In this document: piece after piece, positions 5,408 through 12,535 of the stretch
Position numbering within the stretch: the first letter of the stretch is position 1
Layout of the letters: every line of letters starts with the position of its first letter
DNA from: Bacteroidales bacterium UBA1192
GTDB taxonomy: Bacteria > Bacteroidota > Bacteroidia > Bacteroidales > Bacteroidaceae
Reading direction: 5' to 3'
DNA length: 12,535 nt
NCBI GenBank assembly: GCA_002310175.1
Contig: DBYG01000037.1
Location: forward strand, 1-12,535
Program-made: the position numbers and the translations under genes
The notes under the pieces: model-generated
Told to the model about the DNA's origin: nothing
Databases searched by the model: none
Seen by the model: the letters and a program-made list of their open reading frames with translations, nothing else

Positions 5408-6301
5408 TCAAAAACGCGATCCGGCACCGCCTCCGCCAAAATGGCCTCCGCCGTAGCTTCCGCCTATATGGCCTCCGCCACCGCCGAATCCTCCTCCAAA
5501 TCCGCCGCCCAGATTGTGACCTCCGCCGCCGGTGCCGGTAGAGTAGTATGATGTGCGGTTCCTTGATGTGATGTAACCGCAGTGGGTACACTTGAATGTA
5601 AGCAGTTCCTTCTTAACCCCGTTTCTCTTTGATATGGTTGATACTCCAACCTGTTTCAAAGCTATCTTTCCGCATTTGGGGCACTTGCGGCTCCTGCGGT
5701 CAATAATGACAATAAGAATGATGACCCCAAGGATCATGGCCAGGAAAACAGATATCCCGGCTATGGCGGCTTTATCATCATCGTCGTCCTCATCATATTC
5801 ACCCTTGAGCAGAATCTCTTTCAGTGCCTCAGCACCGGCCATCATACCTGCATCCCAATTGTCATCTGCAAAATAACGGTTCATATACCGTTCCTGTACG
5901 CGTTTACAGATGGCATCGGGTAGAACGCCCTCAATGCCATATCCGGTGGCGAACTGTATGCATCGTTCATCGGTACTGAGCAGAATGACCAGACCATTGT
6001 CTGAACCGGAGCGTCCTACACCCACTTTCTCGCCCAGCTGGTGCGCGAATTCAAAGCAGTCATCAGGATCAATCCCGCCCAATACGGCCACCAGAGTCTG
6101 GATACCTGTGCTGTCCTCAATAATGCGGAACGCAGCATCAATGCTATCCACCGCCGCCTGCGATAGTATTCCGTCAGGGTTGCACACATATCGGTTTCGG
6201 TCCTGAAGGTGAACGGGTGAAATATCGGAAGGCTTATATATCTTAGCCGATACATGTATAGTGCTTAAGGCCAAAAGAACAGCTATGACAATTCTTCTCA
6301 T
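5408..6301 (-). CDS. TPM-domain membrane protein with zinc ribbon and glycine-rich tail
   Basis: From ATG at 6301 the protein has 297 residues. A start at 6337 lies inside aroE and would put a charged stretch ahead of the signal peptide, so 6301 is preferred. In order: signal peptide 1-19 (MRRIVIAVLLALSTIHVSA), TPM domain ~38-165 (DGILSQAAVDSIDAAF, GLVILLSTDER, QFATGYGIEGVLPDA), an acidic run at 169-176, a membrane segment ~179-200, then a zinc-ribbon-like pair CPKC (207-210) and CTHC (238-241), and a glycine-rich tail from ~257 to the end, finishing in AGSRF. The TPM domain would be periplasmic and the ribbon cytoplasmic if the helix crosses the membrane once. TPM domains are found in the photosystem II repair protein of plants and in bacterial membrane proteins paired with LemA. 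A phosphatase activity has been proposed for some but cannot be read here. Confidence 0.88.
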   Translation of the reverse strand: MRRIVIAVLLALSTIHVSAKIYKPSDISPVHLQDRNRYVCNPDGILSQAAVDSIDAAFRIIEDSTGIQTLVAVLGGIDPDDCFEFAHQLGEKVGVGRSGSDNGLVILLSTDERCIQFATGYGIEGVLPDAICKRVQERYMNRYFADDNWDAGMMAGAEALKEILLKGEYDEDDDDDKAAIAGISVFLAMILGVIILIVIIDRRSRKCPKCGKIALKQVGVSTISKRNGVKKELLTFKCTHCGYITSRNRTSYYSTGTGGGGHNLGGGFGGGFGGGGGHIGGSYGGGHFGGGGAGSRF

Positions 6302-6306
6302 GCGTT

Positions 6307-7359
6307 TTATTCTCCTATCCTGTTCCAGATTTCCCATGCGGCAACAGCTTGCTGTTCAAGCATGTCCCTGCCGCCTTTGGCGGTTGCTCCGTGCTCGCGG
6401 CCTTTTTTCATGAACAGTGTCTCGTCCGGATTGGCAATCACATCCAGAAGCAAATGCTTATCGGACAGGAATCCGTATGGTATATCGGGGCAATGACTTG
6501 TCTCGGGCCACATTCCTATGGGTGTGCAGTTTACTATTACATCATACTCTTCCATTATAGAGGGTGAGAGCTCATAATAGCCCATTATCTCAAAACTGGA
6601 GTTGCGTGATACATACCTGTTCTCAATTCCCATCTTGTCAAGTGCATACTTGACTGCTTTTGAAACTCCACCTGTCCCAAGAATAAGCGCCTTACTGTGA
6701 CCTTCCAGAAGATTGCCGAATGACTTGGTGAATCCAATCCAGTCTGTGTTGTACCCAACAAGTTCAACTCCTCCGTCACGGTGCAGTACCTTTACGGTAT
6801 TTACTGCGCCTATGGTCTTGGCTGTCTCGTCCAGACGGTTCAGGTAGGGGATGATATCCTGCTTATAGGGTATGGTTACGTTGAAACCGCAAAGATTGGG
6901 GTTCTTTGCTACCAATTCATTGACCTGCTCTATGCCGTCCAGTTCAAAGTTGTCATAGTGCGCATCGATATGCTGCTCACGGAACATCCTGTTGAAACGG
7001 ACCTTTGAAGCGGAGTGGGCCAGGGGTTTGCCTATAAGGCCGAACAGATGGCCGTATGAGCTGTTGGGGCGTACAGGTGCTTCTCCTTTAGCCTTTGTTT
7101 GCCATGAGGGCTTTTGCTCTGTGGAGGTTTTCTCCTCTGTGTTGACCGGAGCGGCTTGGGTGTGAAAGACCGGCTGACCGGATTCTGAGTCTGAATGCGT
7201 ATCAAGGGGCTCGCTTACAGGAATGCTGACATCCTCCTTTAGCATGGTTTCATCATCATCTGGCTCCAGAGAAGGGTCTCCGGGGTTGTTCAGCTTGTTG
7301 TTCACTGTCCTTACAAGGAACAAAAGCAGGCCGCCAAGCACAAAAAGGGAAAACAGCAT
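6307..7359 (-). CDS. aroE: Shikimate dehydrogenase with N-terminal membrane anchor
   Basis: The core (residues ~103-350) reduces 3-dehydroshikimate to shikimate with NADPH. It shows GLIGKPLAHSASK (107-119), NVTIPYK with catalytic Lys166, GAVNTV (184-189), GYNTDW with catalytic Asp206, the Rossmann loop GTGGVSKA (228-235), NCTPIGMWP (277-285) and the C-terminal GGRDMLEQQAVAAW. Usual AroE is about 250-290 residues and begins right at the GLIG strand. Here ~102 extra residues precede it: a hydrophobic segment at 1-16 (MLFSLFVLGGLLLFLV), a few basic residues, and an acidic, Pro/Ser/Thr-rich linker. No ATG, GTG or TTG lies next to the core, and the ATG at 7359 is one base after the purC stop, so the extension looks genuine. 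The earliest internal ATG would be residue 39, still within the linker. Confidence 0.92.
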   Translation of the reverse strand: MLFSLFVLGGLLLFLVRTVNNKLNNPGDPSLEPDDDETMLKEDVSIPVSEPLDTHSDSESGQPVFHTQAAPVNTEEKTSTEQKPSWQTKAKGEAPVRPNSSYGHLFGLIGKPLAHSASKVRFNRMFREQHIDAHYDNFELDGIEQVNELVAKNPNLCGFNVTIPYKQDIIPYLNRLDETAKTIGAVNTVKVLHRDGGVELVGYNTDWIGFTKSFGNLLEGHSKALILGTGGVSKAVKYALDKMGIENRYVSRNSSFEIMGYYELSPSIMEEYDVIVNCTPIGMWPETSHCPDIPYGFLSDKHLLLDVIANPDETLFMKKGREHGATAKGGRDMLEQQAVAAWEIWNRIGE

Positions 7360-7360
7360 T

Positions 7361-8308
7361 TTATCTCTGAGCTAACCAGTCAGTTACGTTTTTCTCGATG
7401 CGCACAGCCAGATCTGTACCGCTCTCCTTGACGAATTTCTCACCTACTATGTGCTCGTAGAGCTCAATATAACGGTCTGATACACTGTCAGCGTAAGCAT
7501 CGGTAATCTCGGGCATGACCTGACCGGGCTGGTTCATGAAATCATGCTCAATGAGCCACTGGCGGACAAACTCCTTAGAGAGCTGCTTCTGGGGCTCACC
7601 CTTAAGGAATTTCTCCTGATAGCCGTCGGCGTAGAAGTAACGTGAGCTGTCGGGGGTGTGTATCTCATCAATCAGATATACCTTACCGTCACGCTTGCCG
7701 AACTCATACTTGGTGTCAACCAGAATGAGGCCTTTCTGTGCGGCAATCTCTGTGCCGCGCTTAAAGAGTGCGCGGGTATATTGCTCCATAACCTCATAAT
7801 CCTCCTTGCTTACCAGACCCTGCTTGATGATCTCCTCCTTGGAGATGTTCTCATCGTGACCCTCCTCAGCCTTGGTGGTGGGGGTGATTAACGGTTGGGG
7901 GAACTTCTGGTTCTCTTTCAGGCCTTCAGGCAAGATGTTGCCGCACAAGTTGCGGCATCCAGCCTTGTAGTCACGCCATGCGGAGCCGGTCAGATAACCG
8001 CGTATGATCATTTCAACGCGGAAACCTTCACATTTGAGCCCCACAGTAACCATTGGATCCGGGGTGGCAAGCTTCCAGTTGGGGCAGATATCAGCTGTCG
8101 CATCCAGGAACTTGGCTGCAATCTGGTTAAGAACCTGACCCTTGAAGGGAATTCCTTTGGGTAGGATAACATCAAAAGCCGATATACGGTCTGTGGCAAC
8201 CATAACCATCAGGTCATCATCGATGTTATACACGTCACGTACCTTGCCGTGATAAACACTCTTCTGTCCTTTGAAATTGAAGTCAGTTCTTGTAAGTGCG
8301 TTACTCAT
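7361..8308 (-). CDS. purC: SAICAR synthase (PurC)
   Basis: Phosphoribosylaminoimidazole-succinocarboxamide synthase joins CAIR with aspartate using ATP in purine synthesis. At 315 residues it is of the longer class (E. coli PurC has 237). Motifs: HGKVRDVY (20-27, nucleotide loop), TDRISAFDV (39-47), RGYLTGSAW (103-111), LVDTKYEFG (196-204) and DEIHTPDSSRYF (214-225). The ATG at 8308 overlaps the last 8 bases of phoH, so translation is probably coupled. It is the second purine gene of the cluster, with purM at the far end. Family assignment is secure. Confidence 0.97.
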   Translation of the reverse strand: MSNALTRTDFNFKGQKSVYHGKVRDVYNIDDDLMVMVATDRISAFDVILPKGIPFKGQVLNQIAAKFLDATADICPNWKLATPDPMVTVGLKCEGFRVEMIIRGYLTGSAWRDYKAGCRNLCGNILPEGLKENQKFPQPLITPTTKAEEGHDENISKEEIIKQGLVSKEDYEVMEQYTRALFKRGTEIAAQKGLILVDTKYEFGKRDGKVYLIDEIHTPDSSRYFYADGYQEKFLKGEPQKQLSKEFVRQWLIEHDFMNQPGQVMPEITDAYADSVSDRYIELYEHIVGEKFVKESGTDLAVRIEKNVTDWLAQR

Positions 8309-9281
8309 CTTTTTTATGTTTTATAGTTCTTCTTGCTGTTTTATGGTCCTGTTCATAACGGTCATACGCATCGACAATACGTGTAACAAGCTTGTGGCGC
8401 ACAATATCCTTCTTGGTCATGCGTATGATACTCAGGCCATCCACACCGTCCAATATATCCAGCGCCTGTATCAGGCCCGATATCTGTGTGGGTGGCAGGT
8501 CAATCTGAGTGAGGTCGCCGGTTACTATCATCTTGGTGTTCCAGCCCATGCGCGTGAGGAACATCTTAATCTGCTGCGGGGTGGTGTTCTGTGCCTCATC
8601 AAGTATCACAACGGCATCATTCAGCGTACGGCCGCGCATGAAAGCCAGTGGTGCAATCTGTATGATATTCAGGTCCATGTATTCCTTAAGCTTGGCTGTA
8701 GGAATCATATCCTGCAGGGCATCATAGAGTGGTTGCAGGAACGGGTCTATCTTTTCACGCATGTCACCGGGCAGGAATCCCAGTTTCTCACCCGCCTCAA
8801 CTGCGGGACGGCACAGTACTATACGCTTGACCTCCTTGTTCTTGAGGGCACGTACGGCAAGTGCTATGGCTGTATATGTCTTGCCGGATCCGGCTGGGCC
8901 GATTGCAAAAAGCATATCGTGCGTTTCATAGTCGGCGACCAGTTTCTTCTGGTTTATGCTGCGGGGCAGGATAGGACGGCCTGTAACCCCGAACAGGATA
9001 ACATCGGAACTCTTATCACCACCGGGTTCCTGACCGTTTACAATATCCACAATCACTTCCTCCTTGAGTGAATTGTACTTGGAGCAGTATTGTTCAAGTT
9101 TGAGTACAACTTGCTCAAAACGGACGGTCTCGTCCTCACTGCCCATGATACGTAGCACATTGCCCCGTGCCACTATGCGTAACTTTGGGAACAGGGCCTT
9201 GAGTAGCTGCATATTGGTGTTATTGACCCCATAGAATATTGCGGGGTCGGCATCGTTCAGAACTACGTACTTCTCCAACAT
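8301..9281 (-). CDS. phoH: PhoH family ATPase
   Basis: A 326-residue PhoH-like P-loop protein. Walker A GPAGSGKT is at ~128-135, Walker B VVILDE at ~224-229, followed by AQNTTPQQIKMFLTR and the sensor VTGDLTQID. The N-terminal ~100 residues form the PhoH-type leader domain (ALFPKLRIVARGN). PhoH proteins are ATPases, and in several bacteria the family is linked to RNA handling and the phosphate or stress response; YbeZ of E. coli is the closest type and sits beside an RNase (YbeY), absent here. The ATG at 9281, seven bases after the marC stop, is preferred to an upstream TTG at 9287. Upstream marC and downstream purC are tightly linked. Confidence 0.94.
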   Translation of the reverse strand: MLEKYVVLNDADPAIFYGVNNTNMQLLKALFPKLRIVARGNVLRIMGSEDETVRFEQVVLKLEQYCSKYNSLKEEVIVDIVNGQEPGGDKSSDVILFGVTGRPILPRSINQKKLVADYETHDMLFAIGPAGSGKTYTAIALAVRALKNKEVKRIVLCRPAVEAGEKLGFLPGDMREKIDPFLQPLYDALQDMIPTAKLKEYMDLNIIQIAPLAFMRGRTLNDAVVILDEAQNTTPQQIKMFLTRMGWNTKMIVTGDLTQIDLPPTQISGLIQALDILDGVDGLSIIRMTKKDIVRHKLVTRIVDAYDRYEQDHKTARRTIKHKKDE

Positions 9282-9288
9282 CTTCAAA

Positions 9289-9870
9289 TCAACCTATCAA
9301 ATGCCCAATATTGCTGGTGAACAGTTTTACTGCAATTGCCAGCAGGATTATTCCGAAAAACTTGCGAAGTACGTAAATCAGTCCGGGACCGAGCATCTTC
9401 TCTATACGGTCTATTGATTTGAGTACCACAAATATAAATGCCATGTTAAGGAACAGGGCAATCATAATGTTGACGGCTGAATATTCAGCTTTCAGTGATA
9501 GAAGGGTAGTAAATGAACCTGCACCAACTATCAGGGGAAATACCAATGGTACGAAAGAGGAAACCTCTTTGGGGCCTGCATCGTATTTAAATATTGTAAT
9601 GTCAAATGTCATTTCAAAACCAATAGCAAGTATAATGATGGAACCTGCAACAGCGAAAGATTCTATATCAACACCGAAGAGCGAGAGAACTCCATCACCC
9701 AGAAAGTAGATTATGGTCAGTAGTATCCAGGAAATAAGAGTCACCTTGAGAGCCGGGACCTTTCCTGTCTTATGCTGCAGGTCAATTATTATAGGTATGG
9801 AGCCTGTAATATCAAGAATCGCGAAGAGCACAACAAATGCTCCTGCTATTTCCTTAATGTTTATATCCAT
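9289..9870 (-). CDS. MarC family integral membrane protein
   Basis: A 193-residue protein with about six hydrophobic helices and the MarC/UPF0056 pattern: LDITGSIPIIIDL (residues ~19-31, where other members often have NPIG.PIF), ESFAVAGSIIILAIGFEM near 70-87, and VPLVFPLIVGAGSFTTLL near 107-124. It sits in the inner membrane. The name comes from a multiple-antibiotic-resistance locus, but the E. coli protein was later found not to contribute to resistance, and transport substrates are unknown. Start ATG at 9870 lies 12 bp after the lipoprotein gene stop; phoH follows seven bases after its own stop. No resistance claim is warranted. Confidence 0.9.
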   Translation of the reverse strand: MDINIKEIAGAFVVLFAILDITGSIPIIIDLQHKTGKVPALKVTLISWILLTIIYFLGDGVLSLFGVDIESFAVAGSIIILAIGFEMTFDITIFKYDAGPKEVSSFVPLVFPLIVGAGSFTTLLSLKAEYSAVNIMIALFLNMAFIFVVLKSIDRIEKMLGPGLIYVLRKFFGIILLAIAVKLFTSNIGHLIG

Positions 9871-9882
9871 TCCTTTTTATAC

Positions 9883-10650
9883 TTATTCTTGTTTGATAAT
9901 TGTTACAGGCCGTATTGGAAGTCCGTTGTAACGGTCTTTTATTGAATTCTGGACAGTTACGTTCTGACCGTTCTGGTTATCCAGCCAGAGAATCTTGGCA
10001 CAGTTATAGTCACGCATGTCAATAGTAGAACTCCAGTAAAAGCCATACTCTTCTTCAAATAGATGCGAGTCAAAATCGATGCATCCGGCTGCAGAGATAA
10101 AGATACTGTTGTTTTCAAAACCTTTTCTGGTGCTGGTGAATTTGAATCCCCAAACACCATTAAGCTTGCACCATGTCTTTTCGGTGCAGTCGAGCATGTC
10201 TTGGAAATCCTTAATGGTAGGGATGTGCCAATCGTCTCCCAACAGTACTGTGGCGGCATCGTCTTGTGGTTCAAGGATATCCTTTCCGTCGTAGTTCACC
10301 TCATCTTTGATGGGGATATACTTGTTGAGTTTCTTCTTTCTTTCAGGATCATTGAATGCATAGTTTTTGTCAGTGTATTCGTCCTTGGGAGTTGTTTCTC
10401 CCCATGCGAAAAATGTACCGTACTGTTCAGGACTTGTCGCTCCCAAATTACATTTGGCCCAAAGTGTACCGAAAGGAATGCCAAGGTCAACGACCTCTAT
10501 TGTCTGTCCGTTGGCACAGGGTATCTTGATGACACCATTATTCAGTTCGTCCATGGAGATGGCGTTTTCATCTTCCTTCTTGCATCCTGACAAAGATAAG
10601 ACAAGAGCCATAGCGCATGCTATTATCGGGTAGAAATTATTTTTTTTCAT
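9883..10650 (-). CDS. Bacteroidota surface-type lipoprotein (major-paralogous-domain type)
   Basis: From ATG at 10650 the protein has 255 residues, with a lipoprotein signal peptide ending in the lipobox SLSGC (Cys23), followed by KKEDEN. The acidic residues after Cys resemble the export signal for surface lipoproteins in Bacteroidota. The rest shows the repeated family pattern VDLGIPFGTLWA (54-65), GTFFAWGET (78-86), WHIPT (141-145), FISAAG, YWSS (205-208) and LPIRPV (244-249), typical of the Fibrobacter succinogenes major paralogous (FISUMP-like) domain, probably a lectin-like fold. Function is unknown; carbohydrate or host-surface interaction is a guess. An in-frame TTG at 10689 is rejected because it spoils the signal peptide and lies in the promoter. 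It interrupts an otherwise housekeeping cluster and has its own promoter. Confidence 0.85.
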   Translation of the reverse strand: MKKNNFYPIIACAMALVLSLSGCKKEDENAISMDELNNGVIKIPCANGQTIEVVDLGIPFGTLWAKCNLGATSPEQYGTFFAWGETTPKDEYTDKNYAFNDPERKKKLNKYIPIKDEVNYDGKDILEPQDDAATVLLGDDWHIPTIKDFQDMLDCTEKTWCKLNGVWGFKFTSTRKGFENNSIFISAAGCIDFDSHLFEEEYGFYWSSTIDMRDYNCAKILWLDNQNGQNVTVQNSIKDRYNGLPIRPVTIIKQE

Positions 10651-10686
10651 ACCGGTCTGCAATTGGATTTTATAATTAATAATATG

Positions 10687-10694
10687 CAAAGATA
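10687..10694 (-). promoter_or_regulatory. Internal promoter before the lipoprotein gene, TATCTTTG
   Basis: In the 48-bp gap between the menG stop and the lipoprotein ATG, the minus strand reads TATCTTTG, a full match to TAnnTTTG, ~36 bases before the ATG. A good -33 TTG is not evident. It would let the genes from the lipoprotein gene onward be expressed apart from menA-menG. Confidence 0.5.
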
Positions 10695-10698
10695 ATCA

Positions 10699-11394
10699 TT
10701 ATTTGTATCCTACATACATACGGCATACACCAAACATGAACTGTTTGTGACAGACAGTCTTGAGCCCCGCTTCGTGCATCATGGGCATGAAGACAGAGGG
10801 CAGAGGAAACTGGAGGATTGACTCAGGCAAATAGTCAAAAGCATCTTTGTTTCCTGTTATTCTGACTCCAATACGGGGAAGTATATGTAGTGAATATAAC
10901 TTGTAAAATGCACGGATGATCCGGTTTTTGGGATAGGATAGCTCAAGTATTACCAATTTTCCTCCTTTTTTGAGGACTCTACACATCTCGGAGAGACCTT
11001 TAGCACGGTCTTCAAAATTGCGCACACCGAATGCTACGCATACCCGGTCAAACGTACAGTCCGGGAATGGGATGTCTTCGGCCTGGGCGATGAGAAGGTC
11101 AATAGGTTTGCCATAGCATTTCCGGCGTCCCAGATCAAGCATTCCTTCTGAAATGTCAATTCCTGTAACATGTGAACCGGTTACAGCTTTCTCTGTTATT
11201 GCTATTGCAAAATCTGCAGTACCTGTAGCTACATCAAGTACGTGTATAGGTCGCGTAGTGTCTACAATCTCACGTACCGCCCTGCGTCGCCATGAACGGT
11301 CTGCACCGAATGATGACCTGTGGTTAAAACTGTCGTAACCTGGGGCTATGTCGTTGAAAAGTTCGCTTATTTTTTCTTTATTTGGCATAATCAT
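10699..11394 (-). CDS. menG: Demethylmenaquinone methyltransferase (MenG/UbiE)
   Basis: A SAM-dependent methyltransferase of 231 residues that performs the last step of menaquinone synthesis. Motif I is DVATGTADFA (54-63), the motif II/III region is GIDISEGMLDLGRRK, and the UbiE/MenG signatures FGVRNFEDRAKGLSEMCRVL and DYLPESI are present. The start ATG overlaps the menA stop in an ATGA (4 bp), a sign of coupled translation with the preceding step. With MenA next to it and an anaerobic Bacteroidales host, a menaquinone role is much more likely than ubiquinone. Confidence 0.95.
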   Translation of the reverse strand: MIMPNKEKISELFNDIAPGYDSFNHRSSFGADRSWRRRAVREIVDTTRPIHVLDVATGTADFAIAITEKAVTGSHVTGIDISEGMLDLGRRKCYGKPIDLLIAQAEDIPFPDCTFDRVCVAFGVRNFEDRAKGLSEMCRVLKKGGKLVILELSYPKNRIIRAFYKLYSLHILPRIGVRITGNKDAFDYLPESILQFPLPSVFMPMMHEAGLKTVCHKQFMFGVCRMYVGYK

Positions 11395-12287
11395 TGAAGA
11401 ATAAAGCCTGTGCCTGCCAGTACAGCGAAAAAAAAGGTCGATATGACCAGCAAGGGTAGCATTGGGTCCAGATCACGTCCGTCATGTTTCCACACTCCGA
11501 CCAGATGCCTTACAAACAGAGGTAGCGTTATCAGATATATGTATGGCAGCCATCCATTGGTGTGCATTACTGTAAAGATTAGCATAACTGTCCAGCCTGT
11601 TATTATCAAAATGTCGTGATATATTCTGGCATTGTTGCCGCCCAGTTTCAGCGGAACTGTAACTCGGTTAGTGGCATCGGACTGCATGTCACGTATGTTG
11701 TTCACATTTAAGACTCCTATGCTGAATAGTCCGATTGTCGTTCCTGGCATGAAAGTCCAGGGGTCAATTCTATGGGCACAGACGAAATACCCCCCGACCA
11801 CAGGTACAAGGCCGAAGAATATGAATACGAACAGGTCACCCAGTCCAATGTATCCGTATGGATGTTTACCAAGAGTATAATGTATGGCAGCCCAAATAGC
11901 TGCTCCACCCAAAATAACCAGGCTTTCAGATTCAATTCTGAAAATTGTTCCGAAGGAGGTCCTGATCATTCCCAAGCCAAAGATACAGCATACCAGTACC
12001 ATAACCCGGATACAGGACCGCATCTCATTCTCTGTCAGGTCTCCACACTCAATTCCGTATTTGGGACCTTCGCGGTCATCTCCATCCACTCCGCTTAGCC
12101 AGTCACCCAACTCGTTAGACATGTTGGAGAGTATCTGTAATGATACGGTTGTAAGAATGGTAAGCAGTATTACATACCACCTGACACTGTGCCCGGCACA
12201 AGCCATCATTATACCCAGAACTATTCCTGCTACCGAGAGTGGAAGAGTCCTTAACCTCATGGATCGTATCAGCGCTTTTACTGTCAT
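11391..12287 (-). CDS. menA: 1,4-dihydroxy-2-naphthoate polyprenyltransferase (MenA)
   Basis: An integral membrane UbiA-superfamily prenyltransferase of 298 residues with about eight or nine hydrophobic segments. It attaches the polyprenyl tail to 1,4-dihydroxy-2-naphthoate. The two Mg-diphosphate motifs are NMSNELGDWLSGVD (55-68) and NVNNIRDMQSD (194-204), the latter followed by NRVTVPLKLGG. The N-terminal MRLRTLPLSVAGIVLG is typical of MenA. It is the first gene of the minus-strand cluster; a TAACTTTG promoter lies 23 bases ahead, giving a very short leader. The order menA-menG matches the last two steps of the pathway. Confidence 0.94.
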   Translation of the reverse strand: MTVKALIRSMRLRTLPLSVAGIVLGIMMACAGHSVRWYVILLTILTTVSLQILSNMSNELGDWLSGVDGDDREGPKYGIECGDLTENEMRSCIRVMVLVCCIFGLGMIRTSFGTIFRIESESLVILGGAAIWAAIHYTLGKHPYGYIGLGDLFVFIFFGLVPVVGGYFVCAHRIDPWTFMPGTTIGLFSIGVLNVNNIRDMQSDATNRVTVPLKLGGNNARIYHDILIITGWTVMLIFTVMHTNGWLPYIYLITLPLFVRHLVGVWKHDGRDLDPMLPLLVISTFFFAVLAGTGFILQ

Positions 12288-12309
12288 CGGATCATCTGTA
12301 TTCCTGTTG

Positions 12310-12317
12310 CAAAGTTA
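12310..12317 (-). promoter_or_regulatory. menA operon promoter, -7 element TAACTTTG
   Basis: On the minus strand the sequence is TAACTTTG, identical to the metY and metA -7 elements. The predicted transcription start (~12303) is about 16 bases before the menA ATG, so the leader would be short. No clear TTG at -33. Confidence 0.6.
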
Positions 12318-12488
12318 ATGTAAATCTACGCTCGCTTGTTTCATGTTTGTCCGGATTGTTGTAGATGAGCGTAACTAATGAATATTTCAGACAGTCCATT
12401 TAATGTTGGTACGTGCATTCACACCAGTAATAATTACCTGCTTGACGATATTTTGTGCCGAATAAGTGTTTTATCTTCAAAAAATGGT

Positions 12489-12496
12489 TATCTTTG
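12489..12496 (+). promoter_or_regulatory. Promoter for a gene beyond the right edge, TATCTTTG
   Basis: TATCTTTG on the plus strand matches the phylum -7 consensus. A short inverted pair GCAAC/GTTGC (12502-12518) lies around the predicted start of the transcript. The gene it serves begins at or after ~12520. Confidence 0.55.
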
Positions 12497-12522
12497 CAGC
12501 CGCAACGGCAAATGTTGCAGTT

Positions 12523-12535
12523 GGTACCTTGACCG
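12523..12535 (+). tRNA. Possible 5' end of a tRNA gene, cut by the window edge
   Basis: GGTACCT followed by T-G-A-C-C-G could be the acceptor strand, U8 and the start of a D-arm, and it lies ~27 bases after a good promoter. Only 13 bases are visible, so neither the fold nor the anticodon can be checked. A10 in place of the usual G10 is a weak point. It resembles tRNA-Cys or the long-arm Ser/Leu class from memory, but this is a guess. Confidence 0.3.

Noticed and set aside
6302..6337. Longer start for the TPM protein inside aroE
   Set aside because: It would place charged residues (QDRRIKR) before a good signal peptide; the ATG at 6301 gives a standard signal sequence.
7021..7359. aroE N-terminal extension as a misannotated start
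   Set aside because: No ATG, GTG or TTG was found close to the core start, and the upstream ATG is one base from the purC stop, so the extension is better explained as real.
8271..9071. Long plus-strand open frame (266 codons) antisense to phoH and the start of purC
   Set aside because: It covers strongly conserved PhoH motifs on the other strand, has no domain I recognise, is rich in Cys and His as shadow frames often are, and has no promoter of its own.
9289..9870. MarC as an antibiotic-resistance determinant
   Set aside because: The family name is historical; nothing in the sequence or surroundings indicates a drug substrate.

Overview
The window looks like chromosomal DNA from an anaerobic Bacteroidota, most likely order Bacteroidales. 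Three things suggest this. Genes are preceded by the Bacteroidota -7 element TAnnTTTG (TAACTTTG, TATCTTTG or TACCTTTG), with A-rich leaders and no clear Shine-Dalgarno sequence. The gene set (MetY plus MetA, a ~390-residue PurM, MenA/MenG, PhoH, LemA plus a TPM protein) fits. One lipoprotein has the WGET / WHIPT / YWSS pattern typical of Bacteroidales surface lipoproteins. Genus cannot be fixed from the sequence alone.

Layout. Positions 1-570 hold no credible gene but are dense in repeats: a diverged REP-like fragment with a 10-bp tandem duplication (49-81), a 98-bp nested palindrome (141-238), and a ~274-bp element with imperfect terminal inverted repeats (258-531) enclosing an array of eight hexamers on an 11-bp pitch. 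An lrp/asnC-type regulator (571-1071, minus) ends in an intrinsic terminator. Divergent from it is a plus-strand methionine pair: metY (O-acetylhomoserine sulfhydrylase) and metA (homoserine O-acyltransferase, predicted acetyl-specific from Glu111). The 77-bp gap between the convergent metA and purM genes is almost filled by a 26-bp perfect inverted repeat of REP type, whose arm is related to the fragment at 49-75.

From 12287 down to 3625 ten genes lie on the minus strand with very small gaps or overlaps: menA, menG, a lipoprotein gene, marC, phoH, purC, an aroE with an added N-terminal membrane anchor, a TPM/zinc-ribbon membrane protein, lemA and purM. A TAACTTTG promoter lies before menA and a second one before the lipoprotein gene. 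The cluster mixes the last two menaquinone steps, two purine steps, one shikimate step and envelope or stress functions. The right edge (12288-12535) holds no complete gene. It contains the menA promoter and a plus-strand TATCTTTG promoter leading to what may be the first 13 bases of a tRNA gene.

How they work together. Lrp is placed to control metY/metA, which together would convert homoserine to O-acetylhomoserine and then to homocysteine. AroE feeds chorismate, the precursor of the naphthoquinone ring that MenA prenylates and MenG methylates. LemA and the TPM protein form a pair often seen together. No defence system, prophage or CRISPR array is visible. The most unusual material is the repeat-rich gene-free region at the left and the membrane-anchored AroE.
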